Shown piece by piece: positions 1 through 8,864 of a DNA stretch of 64,000 nt. Each line of letters opens with the position of its first letter. Position 1 is the stretch's first letter. A program made the translations under genes and the position numbers. Under the pieces are notes generated by a model that saw only the letters and a list, made by a program, of their open reading frames with translations, was not told where the DNA came from and did not search any database. The DNA is from Tulasnella sp. 424 (taxonomy: Eukaryota > Basidiomycota > Agaricomycetes > Cantharellales > Tulasnellaceae), in NCBI GenBank assembly GCA_019633425.1, contig WSUB01000095.1:62001-126000 (forward strand). Reading direction: 5' to 3'.

Positions 1-588
1 CCTACGAACGGAACACAAGGTAATCGTGATGAGTGAACTTGTCCATGTCGTATCCGTACAAATAACTCTCTACAAACTAGTTCTAAAACAGTTATCCAAT
101 CGCAATGAAGCTTACACGAACGCGGACTACGACGAGGTGGTATGTTGTTCCCCAAAGTGAACACGCCGTGCTTTCGAGCTAATGTATGGCTCAGGCCGAC
201 TATATCAGGAAACAGATCCAGACAATGAATCCTCCCGAAAGAGAGGTGGTGGCTGTCTTGACGCAAGACTCCGTTTGGAAAGCATTTGGCACTATGGTAA
301 GGGGGATTAAATTGATACTTCTAGTGATTTCCTCCCGTTGACAGCTTGTGCTTGAAGTATTTGACAGATCGCAACTGGAAGGAATGGCAAAACTACTACA
401 GGGAGAGGGCCGACGACATCAATCGTACTGCTCGATTGCGGCTGAAGCGAGCGGAACCTTCAGTTTCCCAAGTGGCTGCTGAAATAGAGCAACTAGTTGC
501 CTCTGGGTTGTCTCCTCCGAATGGCATCTTGAAGCGGTCTCTTGAAGGATCATCAGATGAACGGCGTCCAAAGCACCCAAGACTGTGA
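1..588 (+). CDS. Rap1-like BRCT/Myb family gene, copy 1, 3' part only (cut by window start)
   Basis: The last exons of the first array member are visible: 1-19, 81-139, 195-296 and 358-588, stop TGA 586-588. They encode the third Myb-like repeat (helix with RNWKEWQNYYRERADDINR) and the basic tail ending RRPKHPRL, probably a nuclear localisation signal. The last-exon acceptor is taken at AAG 355-357 because only this keeps phase with the preceding exon. The two or three exons that encode the second Myb-like repeat in copies 3-5 are absent between 19 and 81, as in copy 2, so the two copies share one deletion. The visible exons are open; whether the whole gene is intact cannot be judged from this window. 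Confidence 0.6.
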
Positions 589-1034
589 TCTTTGCATGCG
601 TTTGGTGTTCTCCAAGGCGTTTTCACGCGCTTCTCAATCAACGACTTTCTCTCGCCTAACTGTATTCACGGAGGGTCACATACCCTCCTTTTTCCTTATC
701 CTTTGTCTCTTATTTCTCGGACTTTTAGTTAATGTCTATACACGTGTGGTCAACCAGACGCTTCTTGTCCTGGCAGCCCGCAGAGAGTTCTCGTAGGCTT
801 GTTCGCCGCCGGTGTGTTAACCGTTGAATCGCACAGCTGTCCAAATATGGGACGAACTTGTTTCGCGTCGATTCCAGACCTATCTCTGATTTAAGATGAC
901 TTGCGTGCCCCCCTTGCTGTGCGAGCTTACTGTAAGCCACAGGGGTTGGATGAAGCCTATTTCCCTCCACCGGCCTGCGCGGCAACCGAAACTGCGGTCC
1001 CTTGGAAACACCTCCAACCTCAGGCAACCCACTC

Positions 1035-1498
1035 GCTGCACTTTGCACAAACCTCCACACCACCGCCAACGTCGAGCTTACTGTTATCGAGAAGGCAGAG
1101 CGACCGCCGATTCGGATATTCATCCTCGGTGCCCGGTCAGAGTCGAATCTGCCTCTGGACCTCTGGCACCAAATCGGCTGTCTCTTCCCTTCGTCGGCGT
1201 TCCACATCTACATCATCGGCCCGCAAGCCTCCATCCCCACCAATGCCACCCGCTCACCCGAACCATCACCATCACCATCAAAAACGGGTTACGAACCCCC
1301 AATCCTCTCCCTCAACTCCACCGTCTCCAACACCGTGATCAGTCCAAGAACTACGGTGTCCCCTCATACTGGGTCGCCTCCCTCAACGTCCGCGTGGTGG
1401 GCATCCAAGCTCACTACCATGAGGTCCACACCCTCCCCGGCCCGTTCGATCCTTACTCCGACGTCTTCTTCGCCTTACACCGACCTGTCGGTACTTAG
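1035..1498 (+). pseudogene. fragment of an MSS51-like (zinc-finger MYND/MSS51 C-terminal) gene
   Basis: Two reading frames give consecutive pieces that resemble the conserved C-terminal domain of fungal MSS51-like proteins. Frame 3 (about 1035-1240) reads VELTVIEKAE, IRIFILGARSES, LDLWHQIGCLFP and FHIYIIGPQ. Frame 2 (about 1365-1498) reads HYHEVHTLPGPFDPYSDVFF and ends RPVGT-stop. The typical order in this family is a Rossmann-like IRIHILGA segment, then FHIYFIGP, then YHE...GPFDPYTDVFF, which is what is seen here. The frame change between the pieces could be an old intron or a frameshift. No MYND zinc finger or start is present, so this is a truncated relic carried in the spacer between array copies. 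MSS51 itself acts in mitochondrial COX1 translation; the agaric paralogues are mostly uncharacterised. Confidence 0.55.
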
Positions 1499-1545
1499 AC
1501 TTACTATATATAGATGGTACACCTGGTGAATTAAAAATGCACATT

Positions 1546-1565
1546 CCCTCCCCCCCTCCCCCCCC
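1546..1565. repeat. C-rich tract (G-rich on the minus strand)
   Basis: Twenty bases of C interrupted by two T. The minus strand has three runs of three or more G in a row separated by A, with longer runs that could pair among themselves, so it could form a G-quadruplex or i-motif. It sits just past the MSS51-like fragment and before the second direct-repeat copy, so it may mark a breakpoint. Confidence 0.5.
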
Positions 1566-2019
1566 GAATATTTGTTTCGGTGTCTGCAAAGTCCAGACCT
1601 ATCTCTGATTCATGATGACTTGCAAGGCCCTCTTTGCTGTGTGCGCTGAAGCCACCCGGGATTGAAATATTTTCCTCTCCGAAAGCATAACCAACGGATC
1701 CCCATTGTAATTGGTATCGAGTGACGATGTGATCACGCCAAGCCAACCATCGCCGACGGCCCTGGAAAAGGCGGTACAGGTTGCAATATAGTGAATTAAA
1801 AACCCATTTTGCGCAGAATCTCCATCCAGAAACAAAAGCACGCCGGATGTGTACGTATGTGATGCCGGGAAAGGTCTTGTAACTTCCCGATTTGGAATGA
1901 ATTGTCCCAACCGCCTCGCTGTTTATTTCAGTCGGCTTTTACCAAAAGTGTACCTCCTCCTTACGCCTCGAACGCTTTCCTTTCCCTCCACGAGTTTTTT
2001 CTCCCTCTTGCAAGTGGAT

Positions 2020-4695
2020 ATGACGGGTGACACAGACCCTCTCGTAGGTCCTCTCGGGCAGCCTTGCAAGGTCTATGTCGAACACGCAGGGGCAGAAAGG
2101 ATCGCCCCAGGCCAGGAACAGATGATCAAGGTGACCATGAGTTCTTTAAAGCCCATGCTATTCCATTGCTGAATTGGCCCTTTTCACTGTCCTCGCGGGC
2201 ACGATTTTCAGGGAGTAGGTGGTATTGGTACGAAGGGGAAAACGCACAGAATTCCGATTGTTTACGATTGTTGACATGCATTCTCCATCCCAAAATCCAG
2301 TCGTAGAGGACCCCAATCAAGCGGCGGTAATCGTAGTGATCAAACGCGGGGCCGAATCAATCGAGCAAAGAATTCGAGACACGTGCATTTATCGAAAGAC
2401 GAGTCCGTGGACTCAAGGTGGTGAGTACACACTGCGGGCAAACCTCAGACTCACACTGACGGGTTGACTTTTTCTCGGGGAAGTTGTCGACGGTCTGTGG
2501 GTTGCCGACTGCATTCACCGATCCAAATTACTGGGACCACCAGAATGGGGAGGTCATCTCTACCGTCCCGCACTAGAATCAGTCATAACTCAAGATGAAG
2601 CCGACGCAGCAGCGTTCTCAGTATTCGGCCGTCCCACACATGAACCAGAACATGAGAAAGATAGGGAAGAGCCTAATTCCATGCAGCTAGATCCTGTTCC
2701 TGTTGCTGGAGGGTCTGGAAGCGATCCTCAGAACAACACCTCGAAGGAATCGTCAATAGGTGTAACCCCCTCGTCTGCAGGAGATATTCCAGTGCCGCCT
2801 TCTAACGGCGGTACCACTCAAGAACGTCGCACGAGTAGCTCGAAGAAAAAGGGATTGCAGAAACCGAAGGATGATTTTCAGGAAACGTGGATCAAGGTGG
2901 AGAAGATCGTAGAGGACCCGAAGAAAAAAGGATGGTTCGGACCCTTTTCGGCGAGCTCTGTGCTGGACTTAGTAAGCCTGCTATTATCTCTCAAAGCCCC
3001 TTGGCCTTGTTTCACCATACTTGTTATGGGTTTCTGAATAGATAGATGAACTTTGCGCGTCTGGGGCTTCCATGGACTCGGAACCGGCTTTAAGTTGGTG
3101 GGAGGAATTCACCCAGAGACATGCAAGGGAGTGGGATATGGTAAGTCGCCTCGACTTTTAACCTTCAAGGGAAGACGATTTTAACAATTTATCTTGTTCT
3201 CTGATGACAGATACGTCCGTATAGAATAGCCTCTTGGCGCGCACTTTATCACGATAGCAAAGTCAATGGGATGATAACCAAATGTGTAAACATGTTACTC
3301 AAGACACGCCCTGTATCTGGTAATGATATGGAATGAAGTTGCTGCCTTGATCGTATATGACTAACTTGGAGCATCCTAGGGTCGGGTAGCCTGAGACCTC
3401 TCCAAGGCCATTCGGCCTCGAGAACCTCGCGTTACGAAAATAGAAGCCATTCGGACAGACGAGCTCTATACCAAGAGTTCGCATGCGCAGAAAGTGACTC
3501 CGAGCTGGTGAGTGTCATGACGATAGCTCTCTGGGTGCATTGGCCTTGCGAACTCACTGGGCCTCCTGCACTTACAGACAATCCTAACGGAAACGCCCTC
3601 AGACTTTTCCGACGGCGAGCAACAACCAAGTAAGGATATCAACAGATCCGTTCATTGCACGACTTTCTGATGGTAGTGCTGCAGTTTCGTTGACTACGGA
3701 ACCCGTCGTTCAGCCTCGCAAAGGGGGACGACCTCCCCAAAAGGCAGTCAACAATCAAGCAGGACGTTCGCCACAAACACCCCAACAAGGGGACAAAACT
3801 GGAGTATGGGATGCTGGTTGATTTTACTGCAGTATACTTAGGCTAACGAATTAATGATTTTCAGGCGATGGCGCTGCCCAAGAGCTTGCACATCAACGTT
3901 ACGAACGGAGGTAAAACGTGATGAGTGAACTTGCCCATGTCGTATCCTTACAAATAATTTTCTACAAACTAGTTCTAAAACAGTTATCCAATCGCAATGA
4001 AGATTACACGGACGCGGACTACGACGAGGTGGTATGTTGTTACCAAAGTAAACACGCCGTGCTTTCGAGCTAATACATGGCTCAGGCCGACTATATCGGG
4101 AAACTGATCCAGGCACTGAATCTTCACGAAAGAGAGGTGGTGGCTGTCATGACGCAAGACCCCGTTTGGAAAGGATTTGTCGCTGTGGTAAGGGGGATCA
4201 AATTGATAATTCTAATGATTTCCACCCATTGACAGCTTGTGCTTGAAGTTTTTGACAGATCGCAACTGGAAGGAATGGCAAAACTACTACAGGGAGATTG
4301 CCGACGACATCAATCGTACTGCTCGGGTGCGGTTGAAGCGAGAGAAACCCTCCGTTTCCCAGCTGGATGCTGAAATAGAGAACTATTTGCCTCTGGGATG
4401 TACGACTCCCCTCCTCCGAATGGCATCTCAAAGCGGTCTGTTGAAGGACCATCAGATGAACGGCGTCCAAAGCACCCAAGATTGTGATCTCTGCATGTGT
4501 CTGGTGCTTTCCGAGGCGTTTTCACGCGCTAGCGCTTCCCAATCAACCACTTTCTTTCGCTTAACTGTATTCGCGGAGGGTCACATACCCCCCCTTTTTT
4601 CTTATCCTTTGTCTCTTATTTCTTGGATTTTTAGTCAATGTCTATACACATGTGGTACGCTTCTTGTCCGGGAAGCCCGCAGGGAGTTCTCGTAG
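2020..4695 (+). CDS. Rap1-like BRCT/AT-hook/Myb family gene, copy 2 (lacks middle Myb repeat, frameshifted tail)
   Basis: Exons: 2020-2130, 2212-2227 (16-nt microexon), 2301-2420, 2484-2971, 3042-3140, 3211-3319, 3380-3507, 3578-3629, 3685-3803, 3865-3910, 3973-4031, 4086-4187, 4249-4695; phases agree and the frame stays open (about 631 aa). Residues about 1-120 look like a BRCT domain: VYVEHAG, GVGG, AAVIVVIKRG, then VVDGLWVADCI and LGPPEWGGHL. A Ser/Pro-rich linker follows, then Myb-like repeat 1 (helix RIASWRALYH), an AT-hook-like RKGGRPPQK, and Myb-like repeat 3 (RNWKEWQNYY). The exons for repeat 2 are missing between 3910 and 3973. Compared with copies 1 and 4, one C is missing after 4380 in the last exon, so the tail is read in another frame and the usual KRSLEG...RRPKHPRL end is lost. 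A TATA-less pyrimidine-rich stretch (1980-2010) precedes the start. Function is inferred. Confidence 0.6.
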
Positions 4696-5182
4696 GCTTG
4701 TTCGCCGCCGGTGTGTTAACCGTTGAATCCCCACAGCTGTCCGAGCATGGGACGAAGTCGTTTCGTTCGCGTCGATTCTAGACCTATCTCTGATTCATGA
4801 TGACTTGCAAGGCCCTCTATGCTGTGCGCGCTGAAGCCACAGGGGTTGAATATATAAGCCTATTTCCCTCCGCCGGCCAGCGCGGCAACCGACACCGCGG
4901 TTCCTTGGAAACGCGTCCGACGCCCAGTCGACAACCGCCAACGACCCTAGAAAAGGCGGTACACGTTATCAAATGGTCGAGGCTGCCTGGTTTCTCTGTA
5001 GAAACAGAAACACGCCAGCTGTGTATGATGCTCGAAAGGTCTTTTAATTTCGAATTCCTAATTTGGAATGAATTGCTCCACCCGCTTGCTGCTTATTTCA
5101 GTAGGCGTAGCCAACAGTGCACCCCCTTTACGCCTCTAACGCTTCCTTTCCCTCCACGGGCGTTTTTTCCCTCTTGGAGTGG
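4696..5182. promoter_or_regulatory. spacer between copies 2 and 3, repeated array promoter block
   Basis: No separate gene is supported. The spacer repeats blocks seen upstream of copies 2 and 4: the GGCTTGTTCGCCGCC block (near 4695), the CCTATCTCTGATTCATGATG block (near 4783), a CCCTAGAAAAGGCGGTACA block (near 4943) and a pyrimidine-rich CTTCCTTTCCCTCCACGGG stretch directly before the start codon (near 5142). Conservation of the last block before three start codons suggests it carries promoter or transcription-start function. Confidence 0.4.
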
Positions 5183-8055
5183 ATGGCGGGTAAGAAACAC
5201 TCTTTTATGGGCCCTCTCGGGCTACCTTGCACCGTGTACGTTGAGCACGCAGGTGAGGAAGACGAGATTGCCCTAGGCGTGGAACAAATGATCAAGGTAA
5301 CCATAGGCCTTTTAAACTCTGATATTCCTTGCTGAATCGTTCTGTAATTACCCTCGCGGGGGATGGTTTTCAGGGAGCAGGTGGAATCGGTACGAGGGAA
5401 ACTCCGAATTCCGAGTGTTTACGAATTACTGATCCATTTATACCTAAACTCGTCCTAAACTCGGTTTTATCAGTTGTCGAGGACCCCGATCTAGCAGCAG
5501 CAGTCGTGGTGATCGAACGCGGTGCCGAATCAATCGAGCAAAGAATTAGGTCATCGGATAACGAAGCCAGGGACGCGGGGTGGTGAGTGCACTGCAGCAA
5601 CCTGAGACTCGAACTAATGGTTTATTTATGTTGCTCCGGAAGTTGTTCGCCTTCGTTGGGTTGTTGACTGCATCGAGTAATCCAAGTTGCTGGGTCCCCC
5701 AGATTGGGGAGGTCATCTATTCCGTCCCACGCAAGAGGTCATAACAATCGATGAAGCCGACACAACAACGGTCCCAATATTCGGTCACATATATGGAACA
5801 GAGCACGAGGAAGATACGGGAGAACCAGAAGCTATGCAGTTGGACCCCGTTCCTGTTGCTGGACCGTCTGGAAACACTCCCCAGAATGACACTTCGGAGG
5901 AACTGCCAAGAGGTGCATCCTCCTCCTCTGCAAGAGATGTTCCAATGCCCCCTGCTATCGATGGCGGTGTCACTCAAGGGCGTCGCACGCGTAGCTCTAA
6001 AAACAAGGAATCACCGAAAGGCAAAGTTAGTTGGGAGGATGCCTCGGAAGAGGTGAGGAAGATTGTAGAGGACCCAAGGAATAAAACATGGTTCGGAAAC
6101 TTCTCGACGAAAGAGATACTAGACTTGGTAAGTCGGCTATTGTCTCATTGTCTTGGCCTTGTTTCACCATGCTTGTCATGGTTTCCCGAACAGGTAGACG
6201 AACTTTACCGGTGTGAGGCTACTACGGAGTCGATACTGACCAAAGAATGGTGGGATGGATTCGTCCAGAGCCGTGCAGCGAAATCCACCGAGGGGAGGGT
6301 AAGTCGTCGGTCAACTTTTAAGCGTCAAGGGAAGGCGATTATGACACTTCACCCTGTTTTCTGACGACAGAGACATAGCACAAAGGCTTGGCGCGAATGT
6401 TATTCCAAAACAAGCAAAATAGTAAACGGATGTGTGCACAAGTTACTAGCCGCACGCCCTACATCTGGTAAGTAATATGGAATGAGGTTGCTGCCCTGGT
6501 CGCATACGACTGACCTGGAACGCCCTAGGATTAGATGGCCTGGGACCTCCCGAAGACCATTCAGCCTCGAGAGCCGAGCCAAGCCGCAGTGGAAACCGTT
6601 CTGCCGAAGGAGCTCTGGACCAAAATGATGAAGCAAGTGACGGGCAGGTGAGAACCATGGCAATTGTTTTCTGGGTACTTTGGCCTTGCGAGCTCAGGCC
6701 TCCTGCACTTACAGACAATCCGAGCGGAAACGTCCCCAGACTTTTCCGTCGGCGAGCGACCACCAAGTAAAGATATCAACAAGTCTGTGCATTGCACTCC
6801 TCGCTGATAGTAATTTTGCAGTTTCGTCGACTGTTGAATTCGAACCCGCCGTCCAGCCTCGCAAACGTGGACGACCTCCCCAAAAGGCAGCCAACAATCA
6901 AGAGGGAGGCTTGCCACAAACCCTCCAACAAGGGGAGGAAACTGCAGTATGAGATGATAGTTGATCCTATTGTCGTATATTTAGGCTCACGAATTAGCTG
7001 ATTTTCAGACTGCGACGCGGCTCAAGAGATTGCGCATCATACGCACGAGCGAGACGCAAGGTAAAACGTGATGAGTGAACTTGTCCATGTCGTATCCGTA
7101 CAAATAATTCTCAACCAACCAGCGCCGACGGTCGTGCCAGAGCCTCCCATCACCGTTGACGATGCCCAATATATCTACCAGGCCGTAAGTGCTGAGCTGA
7201 ACTTCTGTAATCGTATCAATTGATCTAAGTTTCCAACTGCCAATGTTTAGATGAGGTTTTTCGTCAACCGCAGTGATTCAGAGCTGCTGCGTCAGGAGCC
7301 ACCTCGATGGAAGGACCCACTTGACGCCTTCATGGATAGGCGATTCTCTCCTGACCCAATGGTAAGTTTTCCACTCGAACATGTAAAACCTTCTTTCTCC
7401 GACACTTTTTGATAATATAGCAACTCTCGGGACTGGAAGAGAGTACCTGGAGGAAGTTGGCCCAGGACAATTGGGATATCATATCTACTGGGGCGCTAGC
7501 ACTCAAAGGCAAGGCATTTTCTGACGGTAAGGGGTCCAGGTTGAATGGCGGTCTACGGTCTTAAATTGATCTTGTTCGCGGCAATCAATCAGATCGAAAA
7601 CAGTTATCCAATCGCAATGAAGATTACACGGACGCGGACTACGACGAGGCGGTATGTTGTTCCCCAAAGTAAACACGCCGTGCTTTCGAGCTAATGCATG
7701 GCTCAGGCCGACTATATTGCTAAACAGATCCAGGTACGAAAATTGCCCGAAGGAGGGGTGACGGCTGTCATGATGCAGGACTTCGTTTGGAAAGCATTTG
7801 TCATTGTGGTAAGGATGAATTTGATACTTCTAGTGATTCCCGCCCGTTGAAAGTTTGCGCTTGAAGTATTTGACAGATCGCAACTGGAATGACTGGCAAA
7901 ATTACTACCGAGGGAAGGCCAACAACATCAATCGTACTGCTCGAGTGCGGTTAATGTCAGAGGAACTACATGCCTCTCGTCCCCCGAATGGCGCCTCGAA
8001 GCGGTCTCTTGAAGGGTCATCAGATGGACGGCGTCCAAAGTACCCAAGATTGTGA
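5183..8055 (+). pseudogene. Rap1-like BRCT/AT-hook/Myb family gene, copy 3 (broken)
   Basis: Exon equivalents: 5183-5296, 5374-5389, 5474-5582, 5643-6127, 6194-6298, 6371-6467, 6529-6647, 6715-6765, 6822-6946, 7009-7060, 7123-7184, 7251-7361, 7421-7526, 7593-7651, 7707-7808, 7867-8055. All parts of the family are present: BRCT-like, linker, repeat 1 (KAWRECYS), AT-hook RKRGRPPQK, repeat 2 (STWRKLAQDNWDIIS), repeat 3 (RNWNDWQNYY) and tail RRPKYPRL. Two lesions lie in the BRCT part. Exon 3 is 11 bp shorter than in copies 2 and 4, which breaks the frame into exon 4. In the ancestral frame of exon 4 there is a TAA at 5678-5680 where copy 4 has CAA. The last exon also lacks a stretch present in copies 1 and 4. 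Splice sites remain canonical, so decay is recent. An internal start downstream of the TAA could still give a protein without BRCT. Confidence 0.65.
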
Positions 8056-8864
8056 TCTTTGCATGTGTTTGGTGTTCACGCGCTTCCCAATCAGCGACTT
8101 TCTCTCGCTTAACTCCGCCCTCTGTATTCACGGAGGGTCACATATTCCCCTTTTTCTTATCCATTTTTTCTTATTTCTCTGATTCTTACTTTATGTCTCT
8201 ACATGTGTGGTTAAACCAGACGGTTCTCGTCCCTGGGAGCTCGCAGGGGGTTCTTTTAGGCTTGTTTGCCGCCGATGTGTTAACCGTTGAATCCCCAACT
8301 GTCCACGCGTGGGATGAAGCCGTTTCATTCGCGCCAATTCCCGGCCTACCTCTGGTTCGAAATGACTTGCATGCTCCCCTTGCTGTGCGAGCTTAAGCCA
8401 CAGGAGTCGGATCAAGCCTATTTCCCTTCACCGGCCAGCGCGCAACCGACACCACGGTTTCTTGAAAACACGTCCGACCGGCTCGGGCAGTCCATTACTA
8501 GTGCGGATTGTGGTTGATAGAATTACCGGCCGTCCATTTTAATTAGTATCGAGTGACACTCCGTTCGGCCTTTCCCGACCCAGACATGCCCAGTCAACAA
8601 GTGTCAAATGCCCTAGAAAAGGCAATACACTGTATCGGGTACCGAATGAATCGTGACCCTTTTTACGCCCTCGGAATTTCCGCCCCTGAAACAGAAGCCC
8701 GCCACACGCGTAAGATGGCCGGAAGGTCCTCCAAATATCCCAGTTTGGAATGAATTGTTCCAACCGCCCATCGCTTATCTTGGTGCGCTTGCCAAAAGTT
8801 CAACCCCTCCGCCTCCAACACTTCCTTTTCCCTCCACGGGTTATTTTTGCTCCCTTACAAGTGG
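8056..8864. promoter_or_regulatory. spacer between copies 3 and 4
   Basis: No gene supported. It carries the same ordered blocks as the other spacers: a CACGGAGGGTCACATA block shortly after the stop codon (near 8130), the GGCTTGTTTGCCGCC block (near 8259), a CCCTAGAAAAGGCAATACA block (near 8610) and the pyrimidine-rich stretch before the next start (near 8820). The order matches the spacers before copies 2 and 3, which defines the duplicated unit as gene plus spacer. Confidence 0.4.

Larger units (their letters stand above)
874..1650. repeat. direct repeat (about 55-60 bp) flanking an inserted gene fragment
   Basis: A block beginning CCAGACCTATCTCTGATT and running through GATGACTTGC...CTTTGCTGTG occurs at about 874-930 and again at about 1593-1650. 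The same block occurs once in each of the corresponding spacers upstream of copies 3 (near 4778) and 4 (near 8345). In the spacer between copies 1 and 2 it is doubled, and the extra sequence between the two occurrences is the MSS51-like fragment plus a C-rich tract. This fits an insertion or unequal exchange between array spacers. Confidence 0.6.

Noticed and set aside
1..200. Subtelomeric position of the array, with telomere repeats at the left edge
   Set aside because: No TTAGGG-type tract is visible; the idea cannot be supported from this window.
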